NCBI GenBank assembly: GCA_022575985.1
Contig: JAKSXM010000137.1
Coordinates: forward strand, 16,696,001-16,760,000
Length of the DNA stretch: 64,000 nucleotides
Reading direction: 5' to 3'
Origin: Anagrus nilaparvatae
Taxonomy: Eukaryota > Arthropoda > Insecta > Hymenoptera > Mymaridae
Part shown: positions 25,841-37,419 of the stretch, piece by piece
Layout: each line of letters opens with the position of its first letter
Position numbering within the stretch: the first letter of the stretch is position 1
The notes under the pieces: generated by a model
Told to the model about the DNA's origin: nothing
The model's database searches: none
What the model saw: only the letters and a program-made list of their open reading frames with translations
Program-made: the position numbers and the translations under genes

Positions 25841-25927
25841 CAGTAACCGAACCATTAAAATAGATAATCGTAAAAAAAAAAAGAAAATTTATAATATATT
25901 TTTTATGAATAATTTAAAGTACACACT

Positions 25928-26084
25928 GGATTTATATCATCTATAACATATCACTTTTATAACCAAACTGTATCACGAAAAGTACTACCATTTCTAAAAA
26001 CATTTGTTTTGCGCATGCGCAGTACCAAATATTGTGGATGATACGGCTACTTATCACTGTGATATGAATGCTGAATCAGGTCCC
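25928..26084 (+). mobile_element. MITE family A, near-complete copy
   Basis: This matches 12281-12444 nearly throughout, including the CGCATGCGCAGTACCA block and the right end GATATGAATGCTGAATCAGG. The extreme left end is shorter by about 10 bases. Confidence 0.75.
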
Positions 26085-26123
26085 TGCTCACTTTTTTAAA
26101 AAAAGTTTTTTTTTTAAATTGCA

Positions 26124-26208
26124 GAGGAGGATAAGATTAATAATACAAGTGTAGAATCAGTGTCAGAAGCTGCTGGCCCTAGCAGAGTCAATAAGATCAA
26201 TTCTAAAA
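26124..26208 (+). other. candidate isolated coding exon
   Basis: A long T-run ending AAATTGCAG gives an acceptor-like site. An open stretch then reads through SVESVSEAAGPSRVNKINSK, with less A/T-biased codons than its surroundings, and ends near AAAAGTATAA, a weak donor. No family is recognised and no partner exons were found. Confidence 0.25.
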
Positions 26209-26340
26209 GTATAATAAATTTTATCATTTCTTTCATGTTATAACCTGTTTTTAGTTTTGTCCTTTTCCTTGTTAGCTAAAATCAAGGTAATTTCCATTTG
26301 TGTCCCACAAAAAAAACATAGCTTATATATCCTCACAAAG

Positions 26341-26360
26341 TCATTTCAATTGCGAGAAAA
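26341..26360 (+). repeat. copy 4 of the TTGCGAGAA dispersed motif
   Basis: TCATTTCAATTGCGAGAAAA preceded by TATATATCCTCACAAAG. It lies 257 bp after a family A MITE copy. Confidence 0.5.
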
Positions 26361-28050
26361 TATATTTAACATAGATTTTTTAAATGACAAAGTAAAAATT
26401 AACATTAATCCAATAAAAGTTTATCAGATAATTTACGCTATAGACTACTTAGGCTGTAGCCTACTCTTTCAAGGCATCTTTTTTTACAAGTATTCTAATT
26501 TTTTTCATATATTTTGAAAAATTTATTATTAATAGCCTACCCCATCGCAACTTTCTGTGTGCGCGCCTGATATCTGTCTTCGCTTGCCTTGGTAATAATC
26601 GCAAATGATTTTAAAGGTTCTTGAGTAACTTTTATAGTAATTGCTGTTTTAGAAAAATACTATAGTTGTCTTTAAACACGTTTAACAGATCGTAAGCATA
26701 AATTTATCCATCTAAATATTGTACCATAGTTTGTTTTATAACAATAACTAATTAAACAGAAAATTAAAATTTCATTTATGAAATATTTTTTTGAAACGAT
26801 TGAGTTCCAGTTAACCAATTTAAAAAACCGATTCCTAATAAAAAAAAGTTTGAATAATAATTTTCTGCTAAAAATCATGCATTATCTTTTAAAATGAAAA
26901 CCTGTCAAATAACTGGATTATCCTTTTTTTAATTTAAAAAAATCATTACATCCGAAAGTAACAAAATCTTCTTCGTCTTATAAAATATTGAATAATTCTT
27001 AAATTACGTTATGAGAAAATGAAAAATGGTAGATCAAAGTCAAATAGTAATGTGATATACGCGTGAAATAAGGTTTGAAAGAATTTTTACAGGATTAAAA
27101 AGTAAGAAAAAAAAAAATAAAAATGTCGAATAAGATTAATCGTTTAAAAATCATATTATACATGTTAAATATGTTAATGTATATGTTTGTGTATGTGTAC
27201 TCATATGTGTTTAAAAGATAGTGTACGATAAAGATTTTTTTATACAAAGAAGAAAAATTATAAAGAAAGCTCAAAAGGCACACGCCAAAACACCTTTTGC
27301 TGTAATAATCAAATTTGTAACGGAGAATCAAGAGAAAGGTGATCATTGTTCATCGAAAATCTCGTTCATTCTTGTCAGTTTTATATGTATTATATACTTC
27401 ACGTACTAATACAAAAATACAATAGCGAAATTGATTTTTGATCGAAATGTGCATATGTAGGTTTTATTTTTCTCACGATAAAACGCATTATTTTTAAATA
27501 CATTGTTTTGCTTATAAAATCTAGATAACATAGTGAAAGCAGTTTTTAATTTTTATTTGTTTATGCGAAACTTAAAGGATTAAGGATAACCCGAGGGATA
27601 AAATATTTAAAAAAATCATTTTTCTTATTAAAAGATATTGACGCTTTTTGTGCGAATTCGGGTACAACTACAGGTTTTTCTTAATTTCGCTTGAAATTTC
27701 TGTATGAATTTTAATTGATCATTTAAACAAGCTGCAAAATTTAATTGATTTCCATGTACCCCCCCCCCTCGAAATTTTATTGTAAACTATTTTTTTCAAA
27801 AGTGGGGGTAAAATTCAATTGGTGAGGGAAATTTTACATTCAAGCCCCCCCCCCCTCCCCGAAGCCCTCCCCGAATGAAAATCCTGGCTACGTGCCTGAG
27901 TTATACATAATCAAGATAAAAATCATTTAGACTTTTGGAAATAATAGTGCGATAATACATAGTACCTAAAAGATTAAAATGTTAATAATATAAGCATTAA
28001 ACGAATTGCCATAAAGTCTTTCCTCTTTCAGTAACTAATTTTATGATAAA

Positions 28051-28073
28051 ATTTTTCTCGCAAACAAAAAGTG
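28051..28073 (-). repeat. copy 5 of the TTGCGAGAA dispersed motif
   Basis: The minus strand reads TTTTTGTTTGCGAGAAAAAT, preceded by TATTATATAGCTTTAAAAAC, matching the consensus upstream arm. Confidence 0.5.
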
Positions 28074-29763
28074 TTTTTAAAGCTATATAATAAGAAAATT
28101 AAAGTTGAAATCCATCAGATTTTTTAATAAGAAATATTTTATCGTTGCAATGAAATGGTAGATAATAATTCAATTACACATTAAATTTATTTAAATAATA
28201 CTTTACGCTTTTAATCTTTGTTCGAAATCTTTTATTGTTGTATCCATAATTTTCAAAAAAGCGAATAAAATGTAGTACTATAATAATTATTACTTTTGAA
28301 TAATGTCTAGGTGAATTATTTACTATTGCTCGCCTCACTCCTAACATATGCATATCGATTGACCTGTATCAAAAAATTTAAGAAGTAAAAACTTTATTAC
28401 TTAGTAAGAATCAGATACAATATTGTAATTAAAAATATTATAATTTTGTATTGTAAATTAAATTTAATATAAATACAGTATAGGTATTATACAAGAAATC
28501 TTATAAGTTACAATAAGAATTAAGATGAATATAAATTTTATTTTTAATGTTCTTGTATGGTCAAGAATTTTCACACGTTATATTATTACAAGAAGTATGG
28601 GAATTTGAAAGGAGAATTATAGAACATCATATTTTTAAATTTCTTATACTTTTTTTTTTTATTTCTTATTCTTATATTTAATCCCCTCATCCGATTGAAT
28701 TTAATATTGGCTACCGTATTTATACGCAGCTGAATATCATATCTATATATAATATGTAGCTTATTTCATCATAAATAATTCAATATAAAATATATATTTT
28801 AACAGTATATCAAACGTCTTATAAATTTATTATATTGATGGAAATAACGTATATTTTTTATAAAATCATATATGCTTCAAAATTAGAATCTATTTCTTGA
28901 TTTATTCCAAAATCATGCAGTGTACATATTGAAGATATATTTAAGCGCAAAATTATTGGAAAAAATATTGTATTTTAATATTGGAATAGCATTAACCTAC
29001 TATTTTATATATAAATTATCAATAGAATCTAAAATTTAAATTTAAGAGCTGATAGAAAAAGTCTAGATAAAAATTATTTAAATAATTTTAGTTTTTATTT
29101 TAAATACTTTAGCCCCAGAAAACTACGTTATCAGTGTTAATATTCAACAAAATATAAAATGAGAGAAGTTAATCAGCCCCTAATTTATTAGATTTTCAGT
29201 CATCAGATGTAGTGCTATAACTTTTTTATTTCAATTTTTGAATTGAGTAATTTAAAAAAATCCCGGGTATAAATTTGGAATAAAAAAATTTATTACTGGT
29301 TTGTGCAAATGCAACCTAACTGTATTGAAACTGTTGCTGCAAATTGTGCTAGCTATAATACCTAAATGTTACGTAAAGATCTTATAATTATCATATGGCT
29401 AGCGAAAATTTTGCGGTTCGATTATTTCACTATTTTTGATCGAAACCAATTTCTTGAGTGCCAATTAATTAGAAAATTATTATCATTTAAAACTTTTTCA
29501 ATACGTAATACTTTAAAAATTAGTAGAGCAGTTAGTTACGTGAAGGGTTACTGTATGGTACCAGTATCACTGGAATAATCGGTAAGTAACTTTGGCTTCA
29601 AAATTTTTACTCTTCAAAAGTTTAAATTAATTTTTCTCGAAACTACTTTTTTTGAATTGGCATGACGCATTACTCAAAAACGGCTTTTTGCAACATTATA
29701 TACCTATTTTGCTCTAGATATTGTTCAAGGCATCTTTTGGCCTATTTTAAAGTCAAAACAAAT

Positions 29764-29852
29764 GTTATTAGAAATGGTAGTACTTTTCGTGATACAATTT
29801 GGTTATAAAAGTGTTATGTTATAGATGATATAAATGCTGAATCTAGACCCTG
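29764..29852 (-). mobile_element. MITE family A, left-half fragment
   Basis: The minus strand carries TCTAGATTCAGCATTTATAT and continues through CACGAAAAGTACTACCATTT, matching about 85 bp of the family. The right half is missing. Confidence 0.7.
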
Positions 29853-29911
29853 GTGGAACCAGCCTATACCGAGCAAAAATCTTAACTAATAAAGTTAATA
29901 TAAAAAATTAA

Positions 29912-29934
29912 TAGAATAGAATAGAATAGAATAA
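29912..29934 (+). repeat. AGAAT microsatellite
   Basis: Four to five perfect tandem copies of a pentamer. Confidence 0.8.
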
Positions 29935-30068
29935 TGCACACTCTGGCTAACCATAAAGTTAAATTATAAGTACTTATTATAGTATTTTTAATAAGACTTA
30001 AATAATGACGTAGAAATTTAAAGTAGTACTTATTTAAGTATTGTTTTCTTTTATAGAGTTCCACGGCC

Positions 30069-30090
30069 AATTCACTTGCGAGAATAAATT
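30069..30090 (+). repeat. copy 6 of the TTGCGAGAA dispersed motif
   Basis: AATTCACTTGCGAGAATAAA preceded by TTTTATAGAGTT. Confidence 0.5.
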
Positions 30091-30113
30091 TAAAAAAAAA
30101 TTATATCTCAAAT

Positions 30114-30260
30114 TGTTTTTTATACTGAAAAAGAATCCACTTGCCGCAAGCGGAAATGTTCAACTTGTAGTTAGTAGGAATTTTTCTTCTTGTTCAAACG
30201 ACTACAAATGACTTGAAATATACAGAAAATTAAAAAAAAAATTTTTTACTCTCCTTAAAC
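30114..30260. mobile_element. short relative of the 17480-17830 palindromic element
   Basis: It shares the CTTGCCGCAAGCGGAA hairpin, the TTCTTGTT segment and the trailing CAAATGACTTGAAATAT followed by AGAAAA, but lacks the two inner hairpins present at 17.5 kb. Confidence 0.5.
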
Positions 30261-31795
30261 TAGATACATTTGACCCCCCTCCCTCAATTATTAGATTTAC
30301 ATTTCTACCAATAAACCTATCCCCGTGTTAAAATCATAGGTTTTTTCTACGAAATTTAATTACTGATAAATAAGACTGGATGCAAAATTTTATGCAAATT
30401 AAAACTGCTAGATATCAAGTGGCACATTTTGTCCACGCCGGTGATAATTAGCAAAAAATTCAAAAGGCTAATATTAAAATTTCGAATAAATATACGTATT
30501 TAAATTTAAAACAATTCTTTAAAATAAATAATAATTTACAGAAACAACTTTTACGATAACAAAAAGGTACAAAGACATACTAAAATAAGGGTACCTGTTC
30601 TTGACACGCTATTATCTGAAAATTCACTAAAACAGTCTGGTACTTCGATAAACGTAAGAATGAAAAAGAAAAGCAAGGAAGTAAGTATATTAAAACATTT
30701 TATTATTAATTTTTCTTATTTATTTTTTCTTTTTTAATTTAAAAAAGAAAATTGAAAATAAATTTATAATATGCTTACCATTTATAAATTATTTTCTATC
30801 GATAATAGCAAAATTTAATTATAAATAATAAAAATTTACTAAATTTCTTTACTTCAAAAATTAAAATTATTAATTATATAATTATTTAACAAGTTTTTAT
30901 AAATAAAAATTATGATAAATTCTTTAAAAAAAACAAGATATTAATATAAAAAACGGAAGAAAATAAAATAATTAATAAAAAATAATAATGCCCACCCATA
31001 TAATAACATGAACAAACTTTTAAAAAAATGGAGGAAATATTTTCAAATTATAATGCATGTATTTATTAAAAATATGTTTAATACATGATCAAAAAAAAAA
31101 TAAGTAAAACATGTCATAATATCAAAAAAAAAGGCACGTGTAACTTCTTACTATAATATATTCGTGATATTAAATTTTTAAATAGTTTTTCGCGTGAAAT
31201 CCAAGCCACTTGTTAAATAAAAAACAAGAAGATATAAACATTTTTTTTTTAAAGTTGTAAAATTACACGAATTACAAATGCAAATTTTTAATGTCACCAC
31301 ATAATATTCATATAAATTTATGCTATCATTAAATTTTATTTTATTAAACACGATATATCGGAATTATATTTTACAAATTTTTAAACTTGAGCCTTGTATT
31401 TATCATATTTAAGGAGATAATTGTGGGTGGGTAAAATAAGATGTATTTAAATATTATATGAGAAAAGTAAGAAATACTTATTTACAGGAAATACAGGTGT
31501 AGATTATTTAAATTTTCAGGCAGAATTAGGTTATTATTAATGCACTTGTAATATAAAGTAATTTTTTTTTCACTTGTATAAGTCACGAGAAATTGTAATA
31601 ATGTACAGTTATTTAAGTATACATTTAAATGACTCAAAATTGAATATTTTTTTGTGCATCGTTTTTATGAAATCTAATTTTGGTTATAAGTTTGTTGTGA
31701 ATGGACCAAAAAGACTTTTTGTATTATTTTGTTTTATTTATATCAATCAGGATACTTAATAAACTAGAAAAATCGTATACAAGTAATTTTAATTG
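30261..31795. other. AT-rich intergenic DNA
   Basis: No gene or repeat boundary recognised. Confidence 0.5.
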
Positions 31796-31951
31796 TTGAT
31801 ATTTTGAACCTTTAAGATTTTGATGTCTGAGATGTGGAAAACGATACCAGGCCCTAAAATTAGCAAAAAGAATAACTTTTAAAGGTTTTTTCGCAATAAT
31901 ATTCACAAATAATGATGAGTTCTAAGATTGCTTTAAAAGTTTTTGTGTTTT
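31796..31951 (-). repeat. inverted copy of the protease-gene 3' flank
   Basis: The minus strand here matches 35818-35945, sharing AAAACTTTTAAAGCAATCTT and TTTTTGCTAATTTTAGGGCC. It marks the outer end of the inverted duplication around the serine-protease homologue. Confidence 0.75.
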
Positions 31952-32360
31952 TAATAACTAATTTTGGGGTGGTAAACGCGAAAAATGAGTACAAAATTAC
32001 TTTGAATTAAACAAATTATCCATTTTGAACGTCAAACAAGGCCTTTCCATGGCCCTTTAAGGGAGTTTGAAGACCTTGCTAGCTTTCGAATGGATTTTAT
32101 AGTGCCAATTCAAGGGGTATACGGTCATTTTTTCGCATCTACTTTTTCGCTGGACATTTTTTCGCATCGACAACATTTCGCACGGGATTTCAAAAAAAAA
32201 AAATTTTTATTTTATCAAAAAACATGTATACGTAACAATTTTGTAAAATAACATCATATATAAATATTTTGTGCCAGATTCTTTAGGTACTCCATTTCAG
32301 TTTCATCTTCCGCATGTTCCTCATATAACTCCACGACTCTTCTCATTCGCTTTTGCGTTT

Positions 32361-32568
32361 CTAACCACTTTTTTTGTGGCTAACTTCCTCTTGTAGCAGG
32401 CAAAATACACGAGAGACCTCATTCGTTGGAACGAATGCCAAAGCCGCAATCATACTGGTCTCAATTCGAATAGTATCATCTTCGGAATCATTGCACTGAG
32501 TTTGGAGACCAACTTCCTGAAGTTCAGAACGTAAAGTTTTTGAAACTATAAGATAATCTTTCCTTACC
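32361..32568 (-). pseudogene. MULE transposase C-terminal remnant
   Basis: A minus-strand frame reads ...NDSEDDTIRIETSMIAALAF, then VPTNEVSRVFCLLQEEV, and stops at 32361-32363. An LxAFVP motif followed by a helix of this kind occurs near the C-terminus of MULE transposases. It is in a +1 frame relative to the FLYWCH exon, so either a deleted intron or a frameshift separates them. No catalytic DDE region remains. Confidence 0.45.
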
Positions 32569-32898
32569 TTGAGAGACTCCGGTTAGTTCAGTTCGCAGTA
32601 ATTGAGAAGGAGGTTGTTCAGGGTGATCTTGTGCTTTCCTTTTTAATGTTAACCTAATCTTTTCAGCTTTACATTCATTGTGGTTGGGTGGATGAGTTTC
32701 ATGCGGAATACGTTCCATACCTTTATAAACGATAATTGGTGCTCCTGCTTCAGGTACGTTCGTGATTGCCCGAACAGTACACTCTTTTGTACGCTCTCTT
32801 CTACATACCCAATGCCGACGATTATTACCAACATATCGCGAGTGATAGTAGAGATAACCTTCCAAAATTAATACATTTTCAATAATTTCTGCTGCCAT
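32524..32898 (-). CDS. FLYWCH zinc-finger protein fragment (transposon-encoded)
   Basis: A 124-codon frame starts at ATG 32898. Residues about 12-75 fit a FLYWCH finger: GYLYYHSRYV, W-x-C (HWVC), C at ECTVRA, and the HETHPPNHNE histidine block. FLYWCH domains bind DNA and are often fused to MULE transposases. The final residues, after GVSQG, run into a GTAAGG donor-like site, so the true exon probably ends near 32568 and the tail is read-through. It sits wholly inside the TIR element at 32118-33303, so it is a transposon gene fragment rather than a host gene. No intact transposase follows. Confidence 0.65.
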   Translation of the reverse strand: MAAEIIENVLILEGYLYYHSRYVGNNRRHWVCRRERTKECTVRAITNVPEAGAPIIVYKGMERIPHETHPPNHNECKAEKIRLTLKRKAQDHPEQPPSQLLRTELTGVSQGKERLSYSFKNFTF

Positions 32899-33436
32899 TT
32901 TATTTTTTTATTAATTTTGATTATTTATTAAATAATATTGAGTATTAATGAATAATTTCTGACATTTAAAACTATTAATTTTGATTCAAATTTTTATTTA
33001 TTAAATAATATTGAGTATTAATGAATAATTTCTGACAATTGACGTCCATTTGAAACTATTAATTTTGAATATTTGGTCGTTGCCAAGGAAACGATAATGA
33101 AATAAATAAATGAATGAAATAAATTTGAAATTAAAAATAAAACTTTGCAAAAAACAGATGTTGGAAAAATTAAAAATTAATGCGAATAAAAGGAGGTGCG
33201 AAAATATAGCATGCGAGTAAAGGGTGGTGCGAAAATTTAAAATGCGAAAAATTGGATGCGGAAAAATGTCCAGCGAAAAACTGGATGCGAAAAAATGACC
33301 CCCAATCAAAAGTAGAGTACAACAATTTTCTGAATCTGCTTTTAGACCTCCTGCAGTATATTGAAATATTTTGAAAAAAAATAATTTTGAAAAGAAATAA
33401 TTTTTTTTTTTTAAATTGTATAAAGTATTTATGTTA

Positions 33437-34540
33437 TGTATACATAATTAATAATATTATAGACACTAGAATAAATAGATTAAATATTAATTAAATTTTG
33501 ATAAAATAATAAATGAAATTGGTTCTAAAAAAATGCTATTCATTTTTATAAGTAACATAATTAATAATACAATCTAAATAAATACCAGATAAATACCAAT
33601 ATCAGTAAAATTTTCAAATACGTTATCAACATATTTTTTAATACCAACTAAATTTCCCTCAACAATTAATGAATACTAGTATTAAGGTTGAATCAGGTGG
33701 ATAGAAATAGCATTTTTTGAGTAAAAATTTCTGGAGATCGAAACTTCTGGAATGTTTAATATTTTTAGCCATTGATCATGTTATGTGTCCCTTAAAATTA
33801 AAAAAAAAAATTTTTAAATTTATTGACGTACTACAGACGGAGATATTAGCGCTTGAAATTTCATCAATTTTTGAGGTACTTAATTAATCAAGACTTTTTT
33901 ATAAATAATCTAATTTTAAAAATCTTTGAATATAATATTTAGGACATCATTTAGCATCGATTCACTAAAAAAAATCTCAATTTTTAACAATAATGTGAAA
34001 TATATTTCAAGTTTTTTGATTTTTGGCCTAACCTAAATTTTTCAAAAAATCAATTTATTCGCGGTGAAACGTAGAAAATCAAATTTTTTTTTAGTGAATC
34101 GATGCTAAATAATGTTTTAAATATTATATTCAAAGATTTTTAAAATCAGATTATTTATAAAAAAGTCTTGATTAATTAAGTACCTCAAAAATTAATGAAA
34201 TTTCAAGCGCTAATATCTCCGTCAGTAGTCAATTTTAAAATTATTTTTTTAATTTTAAGGGATACATAACATGATCAATGGCTAAAAATATTAAACATTC
34301 CAGAAGTTTCGATCTCCAGAAATTTTTACCCAAAAAATGCTATTTCTATCCACCTGATTCAACCTTAATAAAAGTACTTAAATTATTAATATTCTGTTCA
34401 TAAGAAAATGATAATAAATGTTAAAATAATTTATATTTGTATCAAATAACAAACTATTTTTAATTTGACCCTTAAATCTTATTGATCGATTAATTTCAAT
34501 ATGACCATGAACATCTTTATAAATCGACCATGGTGTATAT
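33437..34540 (-). pseudogene. 5'-truncated serine-protease-homologue copy split by a MITE
   Basis: The minus strand from about 34537 reads KDVHGHIEIN...FKGQIKNSLLFDTN, matching the intact gene at 34966-35744 (KDVHDHIEID...FRGKIKNRLLFDTK). Similarity continues through TTATCATTTTCTTATGAACA to 34365, stops at the MITE, and resumes at 33685 with the segment matching SSLIIDGNLVGIKK through LDWIMNHVTYKN and about 80 bp of 3' flank. The N-terminal half is absent. The MITE, the truncation and small indels make it non-functional. The orientation is opposite to the intact gene, so this is an inverted duplication. Confidence 0.85.
33686..34364. mobile_element. MITE with about 300-bp TIRs and TTAA target duplication
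   Basis: The element begins GGTTGAATCAGGTGGATAG and ends with the exact inverse. The arms are about 300 bp each, diverged by a few percent and small indels, around a spacer of about 100 bp (33978-34082). TTAA flanks both sides (33682-33685 and 34365-34368). The paralogous gene supplies the empty site: its ACTTTTATTGATACTGG corresponds to an ancestral ACTTTTATTAATACTAG, leaving one TTAA. TTAA points to piggyBac or Sola3 mobilisation, though the tips are not typical of piggyBac. No ORF. Confidence 0.85.
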
Positions 34541-34965
34541 AATTTTTGCCTCCCAAGGCGTAAACGTGTGCAGAAAAATCTGTGCCAAGTTTTATGCACC
34601 AGTATTACGCCCAAAAGGAAAAAATAGTATTTAATTCAACCATTTTTTAATTTAAATCTTTAGTCCTTATGATTATTGAGTAATGTACGATAAAATTACT
34701 TAATAAAATACTTATCTTTTAAAAATACTGCTTGATCAGAAGATATTATGATAAATATGAAAAATATTATAATATAAAAATATTGTGTAAAACATAAAAA
34801 TTTCTGTTTTATTTAATTATTGAGCAACAGATAATAGAAATATAGATAAGTTATTTTTGATAATTAAATACAGAATTCTCTTACTTTAATTATTAAAGTC
34901 ACTATTAATATTGTTAATCAAGGTTTCATTATTAACGTTACTATTAATACTTATAATTTTCAATT

Positions 34966-35744
34966 ATGACTAAACATTATTTAATATTTTTACTTTTCAC
35001 ATTAATATCAGGTAATGATAAACTAATTAATTAAAACTAAAATACAAAAAAATAAAAATTTTGTTGTTAATGATTTCAGCTAAAAAAACAACAATTAATA
35101 AATTTCCACATCAAGTCAGTATTCATTTAAATGAAAAATATATTTGTACTGGAAATATAATATCGCCAGTATTTATATTGACTTCCGCAAATTGTGTCTT
35201 TAACATAAATCCAATATTATTAACAATTCGTAGTGGTTCAAGTTTTACTAATAAAAAAGGACAGTTATATGGTGTATTGAATGTAACAGTTCATGAAAAA
35301 TTTAATTTTAACGTTGGCCAAAAATATGATATTGCTTTATTAGAATTAAATGAAGTTATTAAGTTAAATAAAAACACTGAAGTTATACAAGTTTGTAATT
35401 ATTGGAAAAATATAAAACCAGGTTTTATAAAAAATGGAATATCAAGTGGTTGGTCTAAAGATGTTCATGATCATATTGAAATTGATCAATTAATGACATT
35501 TAGGGGTAAAATTAAAAATCGTTTGTTATTTGATACAAAATCTAAATTAGTTGAACGAGTGTTATCATTTTCTTATGAACAAAAATTTAATGATTTAAGT
35601 ACTTTTATTGATACTGGTAGTTCATTAATTATTGATGGAAATTTAGTTGGTATTAAAAAAGGTGTTGATAAAGTATTTGAAAATTTTACTGATATTGGTA
35701 TTTATTTAGATTGGATTATGAATCACGTTACTTATAAAAATTGA
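34966..35744 (+). CDS. secreted serine-protease homologue, catalytically dead (S1 family)
   Basis: There are two exons, 34966-35011 and 35080-35744, with a 68-bp GT..AG intron splitting an alanine codon; the joined protein is about 236 residues. Exon 1 is a signal peptide (MTKHYLIFLLFTLIS). The S1 fold follows: HQVSIHLNEKYICTGNIISP, the cysteine pair framing LTSANC, YDIALLEL, and a C-terminal LDWIMNHV helix. The catalytic positions are altered. The histidine motif TAAHC reads TSANC (His to Asn), and GDSGGP reads IDTGSSLI with no matching serine; only the aspartate of DIALL is kept. There is no RIVGG activation site. It is therefore probably a secreted, non-proteolytic homologue acting by binding. 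Such homologues occur in insect immunity and parasitoid venoms, but neither role is shown here. Codons are very AT-rich, like the surroundings. It is one arm of an inverted duplication. Confidence 0.8.
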
Positions 35745-35817
35745 TAACATTTTTTTAGAACCAATTTAAATTATTATTTTAATTAATATTTAATCTAATT
35801 TTTCTGATTAAAAACAC

Positions 35818-35945
35818 AAAAACTTTTAAAGCAATCTTAGTTTGTGAATATTATTACGAAAGCACCTTTGAAAAGTATACTTTTTGCTAATTTTAGGGCC
35901 TGCTATCGTTTTTCGCATATCATATATCATATTCTTAAAGTTTAA
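35818..35945 (+). repeat. 3' flank of the protease homologue, duplicated in inverse at 31796-31951
   Basis: It shares AAAACTTTTAAAGCAATCTT and TTTGCTAATTTTAGGGCCTG with the distant inverted copy. This gives the outer limit of the duplicated unit. Confidence 0.7.
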
Positions 35946-37419
35946 AACAATTAGGTATAACTAAACATTGCGTAATTTTAAAAACAAAGAATGAGTGAAA
36001 ACTTTAATAAAATCAAAAGAATCCAATAATGTATCATCAATACGATTCTTATATTCATAAAAATAAATAAGATTCTTAACAATATCAGCTTGTTTATATT
36101 TATAATGAATAGCATGAAAAATATCGTAAGTTGCATATTTACTTCATTAATTTTATGTTGTAAAAAATATTTCTATGTCAATTCTAAAGTTATAATAAAT
36201 AAAAAATTGACATTTCTTATTTTATTTTTGACATGCTATTTTTTTATTTTTCATTTTTCATTTTTCAAATTTTTTATGTTTGTGCTTAGTCATGACACAT
36301 GTATGTAAAAATTCTAAACATTTTTCTTAAATTTTTATAAAAATGTATATTGTATACTGGTCTAGACATTTTTAAAAAAAATTTTTGGTTTTTTTTAATT
36401 TCTTAAATACCAAAATCTGTATTTGAGAGACAAAAATTTCGAAATTCGCATTTTTGAAGTTGGAATAGGACCTAAAATTTTTTGGAAACGAACTGTAGGT
36501 ACAGAGAGAATTCAAAATTTCTCTGTCTAAATTTTAAAAAAAATTTTTGTCGATTACCTGGTATTTTGGGAAATCAAACTACCCTACAATAGGAGATAAT
36601 GGTTCAAAAAGTGCCTTAGTTCTCTTTTTTATGAAAAAATTCTTGGACTTACTTGTACAAACGTTAAATAAAATTTTAGCATTCTAAGGTTTCATTAAGT
36701 CTGTAAAAGTGATAAAAAATAATTCTTTTTGTCCTAAAAATCTCTTAAGTCCTAATATATATAAAAAAATCAAGTTAATTTTTGAAATAACACCTAGGCT
36801 AATATACCTAAAAAAAGAAAAAAAAAATTCTATATGATACAAGATGATGATATGTAAGTATAAACGCGTGCCTTGTGCATGAAGCTTTAGAAAATCATGT
36901 ATATTAAATATAAAATATGTTCAAAATTTTTCTTATAATCAAATTATTGTTTAATTTATTTCATTCGATTTAAAAATTAAAAATACTTTCTAAAAATTTA
37001 TGTGTTTAAATTATATATCAATGTCAAAAATTCGATTATTTTTGATTAATAACAATGAGCTTTTTCTTCATTTTGTTTTTTAAATATAAATTTCTGTTAT
37101 CTCATTATATATATATACTTTTATATATAATTTATTAACATTTATATGCATCAACTGTATAGTTTTATTTTTAAGGTTATGAAAAGCTATTAAATTAAAC
37201 AGCATGTGGCGAAAAAAAGTATTATAAATTTATACAAGCATATTTGAAACATTGTTATTATTTTTCTGATTTCTTATTTTACATATTAAACTAAAATTAC
37301 GTTAGATCAAAGGTATTCTATTGTCAGAGTTAGTTTTAATCTAAAGTTTAGCAGTTAACTTTTTTGTGTATCAAATGAAAATCACTTTTTTGGTGATACC
37401 TATTGCTAAAACTATTAGG
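35946..37419. other. AT-rich intergenic DNA
   Basis: No gene seen. 36360-36640 is more complex than its surroundings and may be an old repeat. A TA microsatellite lies near 37106-37118. Confidence 0.5.

Larger units (their letters stand above)
26209..29763. other. AT-rich intergenic DNA
   Basis: No gene seen. It contains GCGAGAA motif copies 4 and 5 and two C-rich tracts (about 27758-27769 and 27845-27857) bracketing a GC-richer block that ends near CCTGGCTACGTGCCTGA, probably a transposon end. Confidence 0.5.
32118..33303 (-). mobile_element. internally deleted MULE-type DNA transposon with FLYWCH exon
   Basis: Both ends are built from TTTTTCGCATC-type repeats. GGTCATTTTTTCGCATC...TTTTTCGCTGGACATTTTT at 32123-32166 is inverted at 33256-33300. 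The interior on the minus strand holds a FLYWCH zinc-finger frame followed by a piece resembling the C-terminus of MULE transposases; the central catalytic part is missing. FLYWCH plus MULE is a known pairing in insect Mutator-like transposases. An 8-10-bp target duplication could not be read with confidence. The insertion lies in the 3' flank of the protease pseudogene. Confidence 0.7.

Noticed and set aside
27095..27409. Overlapping short frames on opposite strands near 27.2 kb
   Set aside because: Phe/Tyr/Ile/Lys-dominated composition typical of random AT-rich sequence.
30414..33303. A host gene encoding the FLYWCH protein
   Set aside because: The exon lies entirely between inverted terminal repeats and beside a MULE transposase tail, so a transposon origin is simpler.
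34378..34614. A separate 78-codon minus-strand gene
   Set aside because: Its recognisable part matches the neighbouring protease homologue and is cut by a MITE; annotated as pseudogene.
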